Notes: a model not told the origin generated them from the letters alone. A DNA stretch of 64,000 nucleotides from Singulisphaera sp. GP187 (GCF_900129635.1 NZ_FSRB01000002.1:772727-836726); one strand, 5' to 3'; positions 55,120 through 63,349 are shown, numbered from the stretch's first letter. Numbers and translations: made by a program.

Positions 55120-55728
55120 TCAAAAAGCCGGCGGCCGGTCAGGATCAGCTTGCACGGTTTGGGGAGCGGCGGCCGAACTTACCCTCTTGCTTGACGCTGG
55201 CCCTGGCCCTGGCCCTGGCTCTGGCCCTGGCCCTGGCATCAACGGCCGAAACAGGACGACGATGACGCAGGTCGCTGGGAGGGCAACCGCCAAGCCTACC
55301 ACGATCGGTTGAGCGGTCTCGGGCAGGGCACGGAACCAACCGAACCGGATGACTACCCGACTGAACCATGCCCAGGCTTGTCGGCGGGCTTCATCGGCTC
55401 GCTCCATCGCGGCCTCAAGGGCGGCATCGCGCTGGGCGTCGAGTTTGGCTCGCCTTGCCGCAATCAACGCGTCTCGGTCCTGCTGATGCTTGCGTCGTCT
55501 CGCCTCCTCCTGGGCGGCTTGTGCGGCTTGCTCGGGAGTGATCGTCACCGCTTGGACCGGTGGAGGGGCGGTGTACGTCTGGGTCGGCAATAGGGCTTCA
55601 ATCAAGCAACCGAGCGGCCCAAACAGGAAGCCGATCACAAGCCCCTCTGAAGAACTTCTCCCTTTAACCGAAGCTATCCAGCTACCGAATAGGGCGAACA
55701 TCACCCAGAGCGCGAGCAGAAAAAACAT
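55120..55728 (-). CDS. Membrane protein with coiled coil and Pro-Gly tail
   Basis: The product is about 202 residues from ATG 55728 (AGGAG nine bases before). Two N-terminal TM segments (FFLLALWVMFALFGSWI; GLVIGFLFGPLGCLIEALL) precede a charged coiled coil (AARRAKLDAQRDAALEAAME), another TM segment and a Pro-Gly repeat encoded by tandem GGCCCT units at 55199-55239. Such proteins occur in many elements without known function. The repeat is expected to vary in length. Confidence 0.6.
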   Translation of the reverse strand: MFFLLALWVMFALFGSWIASVKGRSSSEGLVIGFLFGPLGCLIEALLPTQTYTAPPPVQAVTITPEQAAQAAQEEARRRKHQQDRDALIAARRAKLDAQRDAALEAAMERADEARRQAWAWFSRVVIRFGWFRALPETAQPIVVGLAVALPATCVIVVLFRPLMPGPGPEPGPGPGPASSKRVSSAAAPQTVQADPDRPPAF

Positions 55729-55837
55729 CGTTCTCAACTCCTGAAAGCTACTTTATTCCAATGACCCCATGCTGCCACGAATCTGACCTTCGATCAGAAC
55801 ATTCGTCCAGGGGTTGGGATTATTCTGACCGCGCATG

Positions 55838-55870
55838 AAAAAACCGCCCCCCAGTGATTGGCGAGCGGTC
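55838..55870 (-). terminator. Rho-independent terminator
   Basis: On the minus strand ACCGC near 55868 pairs with GCGGT, followed by TTTTTT (plus-strand A-run at 55838-55843). It is downstream of the gene that ends at 56035. The remainder of 55729-56034 shows no gene. Confidence 0.65.
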
Positions 55871-56034
55871 TCGGGGTGGGCCAGGTGGGCCGATCAGATC
55901 AGACGGGCCGGGGGGAGGAGGCCGCCCAGGTGGAGGCCAGCCATCACGCCGCTTCGACCAGTCGCCTCCCCTGGCTTGGGCGGCCGGTTGATCTACCAAT
56001 GGCTTATCCGTGGTAATCGGCGACCATTTATTCG

Positions 56035-56487
56035 CTACCATCCCAAGGGAGGGTTCTTGAAGTAAAAGAGTGGATCGTCATCCTGCCCAGCGTCAGGCTC
56101 TTCTTTCTTCTCGTCCCCTTGTTCTTCGCGGCCCGTCGATCTAAAACCCTCCGGCAAATATGCTGGATCGGGCTCTTTGCCCCGCGCCTTCATGCTGGCC
56201 GCAACCATCAATTCAAGCTCGGCCATGATGGGGGCAAGTTCTTGTTCTAAATGCTCGGCTCCCTTTTCGTCGATCGTCCGCCTCGCCCACAAGATGAGCA
56301 AATTTACAAGCAATTGTTGATTTATTCTCGCGCCGAGCAAGGCCATGCTATTGCGTTCGCTCAGAAGGGCGACGACCTGATTGAGCATTCCGTGAAGAGG
56401 CTCCAGCGTTTGGGTGCTCAATGGAACGTGAAAAAATCGACTCCTAGTCGATCGCCATGTCGGTTTTCGCTCCCGCTTGCTGGCCAT
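56035..56487 (-). CDS. Hypothetical soluble protein
   Basis: This 150-residue protein starts at ATG 56487 (MASKRERKPTWRSTRSRFFH). The central part is helical (LHGMLNQVVALLSERNSMAL, then LLVNLLILWARRTIDEKG) and the tail is strongly acidic. No family is recognised. Nothing else is visible between 56488 and 56971. Confidence 0.55.
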   Translation of the reverse strand: MASKRERKPTWRSTRSRFFHVPLSTQTLEPLHGMLNQVVALLSERNSMALLGARINQQLLVNLLILWARRTIDEKGAEHLEQELAPIMAELELMVAASMKARGKEPDPAYLPEGFRSTGREEQGDEKKEEPDAGQDDDPLFYFKNPPLGW

Positions 56488-56971
56488 AGCTAGACCCTGC
56501 CTTTCCCGAAAATTCTGCAATTGCCGGAATTCCAATAGGACGGTGTTCGTCCGTACCCTCCCGAATATTTATGATGATGCAGAATCCCGACGATTTCATG
56601 AGCAATTCAATTTGTGGGCAAGTACTGAGCTGCCCTGTGCGGGGGCCTCCTTGTCAGCTTGAACGCCAGGCGAGTTGGTGCCAGGCTCAGCAGTTCAGAC
56701 AAGGGCCGAAACCCCGGCTCGGTCGCCCGCCAGTTGGGCGGCATGGGCCGATGCCGCTTGTCCCTGCCCCCAGGCGCCTTCCTGCAATTCCTGCAATAGA
56801 TAATAATATGTGGTTTTTATGTTGATCGGCGGCGGCATTCCCGTTAAGTTGACTTGGATGTCCCGCTCTTCCGATGTCTGGCCAGTCTAAAGAGGCCGTC
56901 GATGATGACGGATGCCAATGACGACGCCACTTGCCATATCCCAGATCTCGTCCCGCCTCAACGACAGCCGA

Positions 56972-57178
56972 TCATGGCACTCGCTTGGGTGGCTTGCGAA
57001 CCTGAAGCTTCTCAGCAAGAAGCTTCAGCGCCTGTTCGACTGTGGTTGTCAGGGGGGCGCTGTTCGCTTCGGCCAGTTCGTCCAGCCAAGCCTTCCACTC
57101 TTCCGTACCGCGTAACACCAGCACGTTCTTCAGTTGAGACGGGGTGACCTTATCCGTCTCCGGTCGTTTCTTGGCCAT
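56972..57178 (-). CDS. RHH-type small regulator
   Basis: The 68-residue product starts at ATG 57178 behind GAGGTG. A short strand, KNVLVLRGTEEWKAWLDELA, is followed by a helical part with PLTTTVEQALKLLAEKL. It matches CopG-like repressors in size and pattern. It is transcribed divergently from 57401, and both promoters contain the same operator (see 57208-57297), so autoregulation plus control of the right arm is likely. Confidence 0.7.
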   Translation of the reverse strand: MAKKRPETDKVTPSQLKNVLVLRGTEEWKAWLDELAEANSAPLTTTVEQALKLLAEKLQVRKPPKRVP

Positions 57179-57207
57179 GATGGCACCTCGCTTTCTCGCC
57201 GAAGCAT

Positions 57208-57297
57208 AGACTAGTCTAGGGCTAGTGGCAAGCCAGTCACAGAAATGTGAGGTTTCCCAAGTTCTCGTTTGACATGAGACTAGTCTGAGACTATACT
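57208..57297. promoter_or_regulatory. Divergent promoters sharing operator AGACTAGTCT
   Basis: Plus strand: TTGACA (57269-57274), 17 bp, TATACT (57292-57297), with the palindrome AGACTAGTCT at 57277-57286 between the boxes. Minus strand: TTGCCA, 17 bp, TATGCT, with the same palindrome at 57208-57217 between its boxes. Each operator would block its own promoter. The RHH protein encoded to the left is the prime candidate. Confidence 0.8.
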
Positions 57298-57400
57298 TCA
57301 AATGTCGAGGGAAGGAACGGCCGACCTGAGACGAAAACGGGGCCGCGAGTGCTAGTAACACTCCGGCCCCACGGGAAACCCTGAGCAAACAGGATCTCCG

Positions 57401-57616
57401 ATGAACATTATCCTCGCTGCCGCTCCGGTTGACAAGCCCCGGTTGACCACTGGCCGATTCGCTTCACCCGCCTCTCCCTGGGCCATTACCGAAGTCCTGA
57501 CCCCTCACTATGAAATCGGCTACCGCGTTGGCCCGAACGGCCGAATCTACGCGTCGAAGGCCGCCGCCGAGCGGTTTGCCCTGGCCCGTCAGAACCGCTT
57601 GGTTCGCCCCAACTGA
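57401..57616 (+). CDS. Small hypothetical protein
   Basis: The 71-residue product starts at ATG 57401 behind AGGATC. It contains YEIGYRVGPNGRIYASKAAA and a basic end. It is the first gene after the strong plus-strand promoter and is probably an early or regulatory product. No family is recognised. Confidence 0.65.
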   Translation: MNIILAAAPVDKPRLTTGRFASPASPWAITEVLTPHYEIGYRVGPNGRIYASKAAAERFALARQNRLVRPN

Positions 57617-57701
57617 TCGTCTCCCGATGGGCCGCCCGGCGATGGGCCTGGGCGGCCTGGACCGTGATTCCGAACACTCACGACCCGGGAGACTGACGAC
57701 A

Positions 57702-57920
57702 ATGGCCACGAGAACCGCAACCGCCCGATCGCTCAAAGTCGCCTGCCCGTTCTGCATGGCTGGCGAGGCGATCACACTCGACCTGAACGACCTGCGGGCC
57801 TGCACGTGCGAATCATGCTCTGAGTCATTCAGCCCTCAGCAGGCTTACGACCGGGCCGCCGAGCTTGCGGCCAAATGGGCCAGCGTCGTGGCCTGGATCG
57901 AATCCGCCCCGGTCACGTGA
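57702..57920 (+). CDS. Small zinc-ribbon protein
   Basis: The 72-residue product has CPFCMAGEA and CTCESCSESF, a four-Cys zinc ribbon, then a helical end. The start at ATG 57702 follows GGGAGA. Short zinc ribbons are common in phage and satellite early regions. The function is unknown. Confidence 0.65.
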   Translation: MATRTATARSLKVACPFCMAGEAITLDLNDLRACTCESCSESFSPQQAYDRAAELAAKWASVVAWIESAPVT

Positions 57921-58039
57921 CAACCGCTCAGAGGCTACCCAGCAGGCTGCATTCGCCGGGTGGGTAGCCGACAGCCACCCTCGTTCATTGTGTTCCTTGC
58001 CTTCCCGAAGCTGTTCTCAAAACTCAGGAGTCTCAAACG

Positions 58040-58582
58040 ATGACCAATGCTTCCAAGCTGACCGCCGCGTCTTTCGATTTCAACGGCGAGTGTCGGCCCC
58101 TGACGATCGACGAATTAGACCAGGCTCGGTTCTTCGTCAAACACCTGGACTTGGCCCGTGGCTTCGTCGATGGACAATTCGGGCATGCCGATGAAACTGA
58201 TGAGTTTCGGGCCGCCCGCGAACGTTACGAGTCGTTCGAGGGGGATGAGCGTGCCTACCTCAAGGCCGCCCGCGAAGATCGGGATTTTCTCTTGCCAGAC
58301 GACCTTCAGAGCTACGCAGGCTACTCGGCGAACCTTTACGAGCCGGGCACCATGGAACGAGCGGTCTGGTCGATTCTGCGATCCGCAGAGGTTGACGTAA
58401 TCCGTCTCATCGACGCTCTAGCCAATGTCGCCGCGCCCACGATGCCCGGAGTGGAGTCCGATCCGCCGCGCCTGGTCTTGGATGGCCGCTGGTTCTCCTT
58501 TGCGTTCCTGGACGAAGACTGCGATGTGCGTGACGCTCGCCTGATCGTCGAAGACGCAAGGGAATTGGCAGGGGCGTACTGA
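58040..58582 (+). CDS. Hypothetical protein with C-terminal DGRxF domain
   Basis: The 180-residue acidic protein is mostly helical for ~130 residues, then ends with LVLDGRWFSFAFLDEDCDVR and DARLIVED. This closing motif recurs in the small gene at 59023-59214, so it is a repeated module of the right arm. No family is recognised. Confidence 0.6.
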   Translation: MTNASKLTAASFDFNGECRPLTIDELDQARFFVKHLDLARGFVDGQFGHADETDEFRAARERYESFEGDERAYLKAAREDRDFLLPDDLQSYAGYSANLYEPGTMERAVWSILRSAEVDVIRLIDALANVAAPTMPGVESDPPRLVLDGRWFSFAFLDEDCDVRDARLIVEDARELAGAY

Positions 58583-58598
58583 GCGAACGACTCCCGTC

Positions 58599-59045
58599 AT
58601 GCGGCCCGAGAGCCGATCAACCCCAAGGTTGACTCTCGGGCCGCCCGAGAAGGCAGTGAGGCAGATTCCCGTGGACTTGATCGTCGACACGCCGTACGAA
58701 TTTCCGGGATTTCTTCCTCAGCCGGCTCTCTGCCGCCTCAGAATCTTTACGGCGGGGCTCGATCGGCCGCCGATCGTCATTGCAAGCGATTCGCCCCTCT
58801 ATCGCGGTGCGAGCATCACGATGTACGTTGAAAATCTGGCCGCGATCGTCTGCCGGGATTTCCAGATCGCCCCGGACGCGATGATCTGGATCGAGCACTA
58901 TCGCAAGTGGCGAAGTTACGGGGAGACATTTAGATTTGTGGAATTTCAAGTCAAGCCCAGGAATGGCGAGCCATGGAAGCCGGCTTGGCACTTCACGGAC
59001 CGGCCCACGGTAGAGAGACTGGTTGGCGGGCCGCTTACAGACTGA
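58599..59045 (+). CDS. Hypothetical protein
   Basis: The 148-residue product starts at ATG 58599. It is a mixed alpha/beta sequence with LVDTPYEFPGFLPQ-like and DAMIWIEHYRKWRSYGETFR segments. It lies between the two DGRxF genes. The function is unknown. Confidence 0.55.
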   Translation: MRPESRSTPRLTLGPPEKAVRQIPVDLIVDTPYEFPGFLPQPALCRLRIFTAGLDRPPIVIASDSPLYRGASITMYVENLAAIVCRDFQIAPDAMIWIEHYRKWRSYGETFRFVEFQVKPRNGEPWKPAWHFTDRPTVERLVGGPLTD

Positions 59046-59214
59046 TGCCAGCCTGGAAGGGTTCACCCCGGCCGATAGGGCCAGCCTCCTCATCGACGGT
59101 CGCCAGTTCTCGGTCACGTATCTTGATGAGGATTACAACCCCCGAGACGCGAGGCTGATCGTCGGGCCTGCGGCCGGCTGCCAGGGCGATGATGGGAACG
59201 TGCTGGCCAACTAA
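59023..59214 (+). CDS. DGRxF-domain paralogue, short
   Basis: The 63-residue frame (TTG 59023, overlapping the previous gene) reads ASLLIDGRQFSVTYLDEDYN then PRDARLIV. It aligns with the C-terminus of the 58040-58582 product over ~28 residues. It may be a duplicated domain with its own start, or a fragment. Confidence 0.5.
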   Translation: MAGRLQTDASLEGFTPADRASLLIDGRQFSVTYLDEDYNPRDARLIVGPAAGCQGDDGNVLAN

Positions 59215-59323
59215 CAACTGGCCGGTTGAGCCAGAGATGGAGCGCAAGAGGCTGCCCAGGGAGATGCCGACGTTCGGCCTCTCTTGGGTGGCCTTCTCTC
59301 TATGATGCCGGCAAACCACATAA

Positions 59324-59347
59324 AACCTAGGAACCTAGGAACCTAGG
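59324..59347. repeat. Three tandem AACCTAGG iterons
   Basis: The 8-mer is repeated exactly three times, and each unit contains the palindrome CCTAGG. It is 120 bp upstream of the small HTH gene and about 1.8 kb from attR. A binding array for the excisionase-like protein is likely. Confidence 0.75.
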
Positions 59348-59466
59348 TTCAATGTGAATATCTTTATTCGACGCTTGACGAAAACTAACTGATCCGATAG
59401 ATTCTAATCCAGTCGACCGACGTACAGTGACGCGGCCTGACGGGACATCTGATTCGGAGAGCAAAG

Positions 59467-59697
59467 ATGAGCCGACGAACCAACCTGGCCAACACGATCC
59501 CCGCCCCGACTTCCGCCCTCGAACCCCTGCTCGGGGTGGATGATCTCGCCGATACTCTCGCCGTTGGACGCCGGACCGTCGAGCGGATGCGATCGGCCGG
59601 CAAGCTACCACGGCCAGACCTGCACATCGGCCGGCTACCACGCTGGCAGGCCGCAACGATCCGTGGGTGGCTGGCCGATCAGGTTGGGACCAACTGA
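59467..59697 (+). CDS. AlpA/Xis-like small HTH protein
   Basis: The 76-residue product starts at ATG 59467 behind GGAGAG. LLGVDDLADTLAVGRRTVER, then MRSAGKLPRPDLHIGRLPRW, is the winged-helix pattern of AlpA and excisionases. Its position directly before the integrase (48 bp) is the usual xis-int order. It is the better of the two excisionase candidates in the element. Confidence 0.8.
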   Translation: MSRRTNLANTIPAPTSALEPLLGVDDLADTLAVGRRTVERMRSAGKLPRPDLHIGRLPRWQAATIRGWLADQVGTN

Positions 59698-59744
59698 GCG
59701 GAAAATGCCAGGGCAACGGGACACCAAGGCGAGGGGGCGAAGCA

Positions 59745-61199
59745 ATGGCGTCTTTCAGGAAGCGTGGGGCGGTATGGTACTTCCGTTTCGTCGATGCCGA
59801 TGGTGTGAAACGCGAGGTTAAAGGTTGCCCGGATCGTCGGGCGACGAAGGAAATGGCCAATGAGGCCGAGTCCGAGGCCGCCAAGATCCGATCCGGGGTG
59901 ATCGAGCGTGACACGAAGACTCAGGTGAAGGTTGGTCGTCTGCCGGTCGGCGACCTGCTGAACGAGTTCCATGCCCACCTGATCGCCAAGGGGAACACGG
60001 CCAAGCATGCCGACCTGTTCGTTGACCGCGCCCGGCGTGTCGTCGCTCTGGTCAAGGGCGGTTCTCTGGCCGACATCGACCCGCCCCGTACAGCCTCCGC
60101 CGCCGATCGCTCCCGAGCCTCTGCCCTGGCGGGCAAGCTGTTGGCCAATGCCCGAATCAGCGACCTGTCTTCCACGGACGTTCAAGCGGCCTTGGCGACT
60201 CTGAGGGATGGTGGCCGATCGTTGGCGACCTGCAACCATCACCGGGCCGCGATCCGGGGGTTCACGTCATGGCTTATCAAGGATAAGAAACTCAGGGCGG
60301 ATTCTCTCGCGGGAGTCGTTGGCTTCAATGCCAAGGAAGATCGTCGACACGACCGACGTACGATCAGCTTGGAGGAGTTGCGGCGTGTTGTCGAGGCTGC
60401 CCAGGTGGGGGCGAACTATCGCGAGATGTCCGGGCCGGCGCGTGCCCTCTGCTATCGCCTGGCAGTTTCCACCGGCCTTCGCTTCTCGGAGATCGCGAGC
60501 ATCACGCCCGGGTCGTTCGACTGGTCGGCCGATTCTGCCACAGTAACAGTCGCGGCGGGTTACACGAAGAATGGCGATCCTGCCACGCTCCATTTACCCG
60601 CAGATGTCGCCGCCGACCTTCGCCGCTGGGTGGCCGCCCTGCCCGCCGGCTCGCCAATCTTCCTGCTACCCAGTCGAGGGGCCGATATGCTCAAGGTGGA
60701 CTTGGACGCCGCCGGTGTCCCCTACCGAGATGCAGCCGGGCTGGTGTTCGACTTTCACGCACTCCGTTGCCAGTGTGCGACGTTGGCTGACGAGGCCGGA
60801 GGATCGCCCCGGCTGGTTCAGCAGATGATGCGGCACTCCGACCTGAAATTGACTGGCCGCTACACTCGCCATCGCAACGCGGAGATTGAGCGAGTGGCCC
60901 ATCAGCTACCCAGCTTGGGGCGAGGCACGCCTTTGCCGGAACTTGCACCGATTGGTACGGACGTTCAACCCATCAGTGAACGCTTTGCCCACTATTTGCC
61001 CACCGTAGGGGACGTGACAAGTTGCGTCACGATACGACAGGTCGAAATGTCCGAGACAGAACGTTTGGGACCGACGAGCCATAACCTATTAGGGCTGACG
61101 GGGATTGACGCTTCGAGGCGGGATCTGACGGGGACTGTCGTGAATAGCGGCGGAGGGACTCGAACCCCCGACACGCGGATTATGATTCCGCTGCTCTAA
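59745..61199 (+). CDS. Tyrosine recombinase (integrase)
   Basis: The product has 484 residues from ATG 59745. An Arm-binding-like N-terminus (SFRKRGAVWYFRFVDADGVK) and a SAM-like core-binding domain precede the catalytic domain. Catalytic residues: Arg246 (STGLRFSEIAS), His338 and Arg341 (FDFHALRCQ), His364 (MRHSDLK) and Tyr373 (TGRYTRH). The last ~21 codons are read from the tRNA-antisense attachment core (GGGTRTPDTRIMIPLL). In the excised form a different tail would replace them. Confidence 0.93.
   Translation: MASFRKRGAVWYFRFVDADGVKREVKGCPDRRATKEMANEAESEAAKIRSGVIERDTKTQVKVGRLPVGDLLNEFHAHLIAKGNTAKHADLFVDRARRVVALVKGGSLADIDPPRTASAADRSRASALAGKLLANARISDLSSTDVQAALATLRDGGRSLATCNHHRAAIRGFTSWLIKDKKLRADSLAGVVGFNAKEDRRHDRRTISLEELRRVVEAAQVGANYREMSGPARALCYRLAVSTGLRFSEIASITPGSFDWSADSATVTVAAGYTKNGDPATLHLPADVAADLRRWVAALPAGSPIFLLPSRGADMLKVDLDAAGVPYRDAAGLVFDFHALRCQCATLADEAGGSPRLVQQMMRHSDLKLTGRYTRHRNAEIERVAHQLPSLGRGTPLPELAPIGTDVQPISERFAHYLPTVGDVTSCVTIRQVEMSETERLGPTSHNLLGLTGIDASRRDLTGTVVNSGGGTRTPDTRIMIPLL
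61138..61194. other. Attachment site attR (57-bp core)
   Basis: It is identical to 39585-39641 and overlaps both the last integrase codons and the 3' half of tRNA-Met. The 5' half of the tRNA (61195-61218) lies on the chromosomal side, so integration keeps the tRNA complete here. Confidence 0.9.
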
Positions 61200-61218
61200 C
61201 CAACTGAGCTACGCCGCC
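61145..61218 (-). tRNA. tRNA-Met (anticodon CAT)
   Basis: The cloverleaf is complete: acceptor GGCGGCG / CGCCGCT with one G-U, D stem GCTC/GAGC, anticodon stem GCGGA/TCCGC around ATCATAA, and T arm GGGGG TTCGAGT CCCTC. CAT could be elongator Met or a lysidine-modified Ile; an initiator is unlikely from the first acceptor pair. It is the integration target. Confidence 0.9.
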
Positions 61219-61518
61219 CCAGTGAGGGGACTGAACTTACCAGATCGCTCCTCGGACTTCAAGCGTGACTCCCGGTTGAGGTCGATTTTTTTTGCGGACA
61301 GCTGATTCGTGACCTTCCGCAATGGCCACGGGGAACTCGACGGCCGGAAGGTGGAGGAGACCGCGGCTTGTTGATCCTGCCGCGCACGCTTGAGGGGCGG
61401 GCGGAACGGGCTATTCAGCGGGTGGGGTCATCGGGTCTACTGGGTGATGGAAAACAGCGAGCGTTCGCCCGCCGCGGAGGCAGGCGGCGTCAGTGGCGCA
61501 TCGGGATCTTGACGCGAA
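61219..61518. other. Gap between tRNA-Met and ettA
   Basis: No gene is seen. A short T-run (61286-61293) is present. This is the chromosomal right flank of the element. Confidence 0.4.
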
Positions 61519-63192
61519 ATGCCCCCACAGTATCTCTTTACGATCGAAAATCTGTCCAAGGCCCACGCGAAGAGAGACATCCTCAAGGGGATCTGGCTGT
61601 CGTTCTACCCCGGCGCCAAGATCGGGGTGCTCGGCGGGAACGGGGCCGGTAAGAGTACGCTGCTCAAGATCATGGCCGGGGTCGATAAAGACTTCCTCGG
61701 CACCGTGCGGCCTGCGCCTGGGATCACGATCGGATACCTGCCCCAAGAGCCGGTGCTCGACCCCTCGCTCGACGTCCGCGGCAATGTCGAGCAGGCGGTG
61801 GCCCACATTCGCGGGCTGCTGAACCGGTTCGACGCGATCAATGCCCGGCTTGGTGAGCCGATCGACGCTGACGAGATGGACAAGCTGCTCGAAGAGCAAG
61901 GCAAGGTCCAGGATCAGATCGAGACGACCGAAGGGTGGGACCTCGACCGCCGGGTCGAGATCGCCATGGACGCGATGCGCTTGCCCCCGGGCGAGGCCGA
62001 CGTCTCGACCCTCTCCGGTGGCGAACGACGCCGGGTGGCGCTCTGCAAGATCCTCCTGCAACGCCCCGACATGCTACTGCTCGACGAGCCGACGAACCAC
62101 CTCGACGCCGAAAGCGTCGCCTGGCTCGAACGCCACCTCCATGACTATACGGGGACGGTCATCGCGGTCACCCACGACCGCTACTTCCTCGATAACGTGG
62201 CCGGCTGGATCCTCGAACTCGACCGCGGCCAAGGGATCCCGTGGGAGGGGAACTACACCTCCTGGCTCGAACAGAAACAGGCGCGGCTCGCCCTGGAAGA
62301 AAAGCAGGAGAGCAACCGCCGCAAGACGCTCGCTCGCGAGCTCGAGTGGGTCCGGTTGGCCCCTCGCGCCCGGGTCGCCAAGAACCGGGCTCGGCTCCAG
62401 CGCTACGAGCAAATGGCCAGCGAGGATGTCGATCGGCGGGACGAGGCGATCGTCTTGCAGATCCCGCCCGGCCCCCACCTCGGCGATCTCGTCGTGGAGG
62501 CGGACAACGTCAAGAAGGCGTTCGGCGACCGGCTCCTGTTCGAGGAGATGAGCTTCCGCTTGCCCCCTGGCGGCATCATCGGCGTGATCGGGCCCAACGG
62601 CGCGGGCAAGACGACGCTCTTCCGGATGATCGTTGGCCAGGAGACCCCCGACGACGGGGCGCTGCGGGTCGGCGACACGGTCGTCACCTCGTACGTCGAC
62701 CAGAACCGCGACGCCCTGAATCCGGAAAACTCGATCTTCCAGGAGATCAGCGGCGGGCTCGATGTGGTCACGCTCGGCAAGCGCAAGATCCCCTCACGCG
62801 CCTACGTGGCCCAGTTCAACTTCAAAGGGCCCGACCAGGAGAAGAAGATCGCCAACCTCTCGGGTGGCGAACGGAACCGGGTCCACCTGGCCAAGCTGCT
62901 CAAGAGCGGAGGGAACCTGCTCCTGCTCGACGAACCGACCAACGACCTCGATATCGACATGCTCCGGGCCCTGGAAGAGGCGATCCTCGACTTCGGTGGC
63001 TGCGCGGTGGTGATCAGCCACGATCGCTGGTTCCTCGACCGGATCGCGACCCACATCCTCGCCTTCGAAGGGGATAGCAAGGTCGTCTGGTGCGACGGTA
63101 ACTATCAGGCCTACGAAGCCCAGCGCCACGAGCGACTGGGGACCGACGCCGATCAGCCCCACCGCATTCGCTACAAGGCGCTGCGACGCTGA
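61519..63192 (+). CDS. ettA: Energy-dependent translational throttle protein (ABC-F)
   Basis: The 557-residue protein has two ABC domains in one chain. Walker A motifs are GGNGAGKST and GPNGAGKTT, signatures are LSGGERRR and LSGGERNR, and Walker B sites are LLLLDEPTNHLD and LLLLDEPTNDLD. The linker (EWVRLAPRARVAKNRARLQR) and the arm region fit EttA rather than Uup. It binds the ribosomal E site and gates the first elongation cycle according to ATP/ADP. Length is typical (~555). Confidence 0.95.
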   Translation: MPPQYLFTIENLSKAHAKRDILKGIWLSFYPGAKIGVLGGNGAGKSTLLKIMAGVDKDFLGTVRPAPGITIGYLPQEPVLDPSLDVRGNVEQAVAHIRGLLNRFDAINARLGEPIDADEMDKLLEEQGKVQDQIETTEGWDLDRRVEIAMDAMRLPPGEADVSTLSGGERRRVALCKILLQRPDMLLLDEPTNHLDAESVAWLERHLHDYTGTVIAVTHDRYFLDNVAGWILELDRGQGIPWEGNYTSWLEQKQARLALEEKQESNRRKTLARELEWVRLAPRARVAKNRARLQRYEQMASEDVDRRDEAIVLQIPPGPHLGDLVVEADNVKKAFGDRLLFEEMSFRLPPGGIIGVIGPNGAGKTTLFRMIVGQETPDDGALRVGDTVVTSYVDQNRDALNPENSIFQEISGGLDVVTLGKRKIPSRAYVAQFNFKGPDQEKKIANLSGGERNRVHLAKLLKSGGNLLLLDEPTNDLDIDMLRALEEAILDFGGCAVVISHDRWFLDRIATHILAFEGDSKVVWCDGNYQAYEAQRHERLGTDADQPHRIRYKALRR

Positions 63193-63242
63193 TCGATCAG
63201 TGAATCGAACCGAGCTGTTTCCCTGACTGACGACCTTTTGCG

Positions 63243-63267
63243 GGGTGTCACGAAAACCGTGGCACCC
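63243..63267 (+). terminator. Hairpin after ettA
   Basis: GGGTGTCACG (63243-63252) pairs with CGTGGCACCC (63258-63267), one G-U, 5-nt A-rich loop. There is no U-run, so termination is inferred. Confidence 0.5.
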
Positions 63268-63349
63268 AGAATTCCCTTGTCCCTGGTTCATGTCGTCTGG
63301 TTCGAGATAGGTTGTTAGGTCGATATCCAAAAAACATGATGGAGGCGAG

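Larger units (their letters stand above)
39585..61194. mobile_element. Integrated element of ~21.6 kb in tRNA-Met(CAT)
   Basis: It is bounded by 57-bp direct repeats and carries a tyrosine integrase whose 3' end runs into attR. Cargo includes two HTH excisionase-like genes, a P4/D5-like primase-helicase with an iteron-like cluster, small phage-flavoured proteins, a regulatory operon with an ImmA-type protease, and a nested IS4-family element. No capsid, portal, large terminase, relaxase or type IV secretion gene is recognised. A phage satellite or cryptic replicating integrative element is the best fit; a decayed prophage is the alternative. Confidence 0.85.

Noticed and set aside
55835..56065. 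Plus-strand frame starting MKKPPP
   Set aside because: Its first codons are the U-run and stem of a minus-strand terminator.
39585..61194. Complete prophage
   Set aside because: No capsid, portal, large terminase or tail-tape-measure gene is visible, so an intact phage is excluded.
61140..61199. Peptide GGGTRTPDTRIM as a conserved protein motif
   Set aside because: It is the antisense translation of the tRNA-Met 3' half, not a protein domain.
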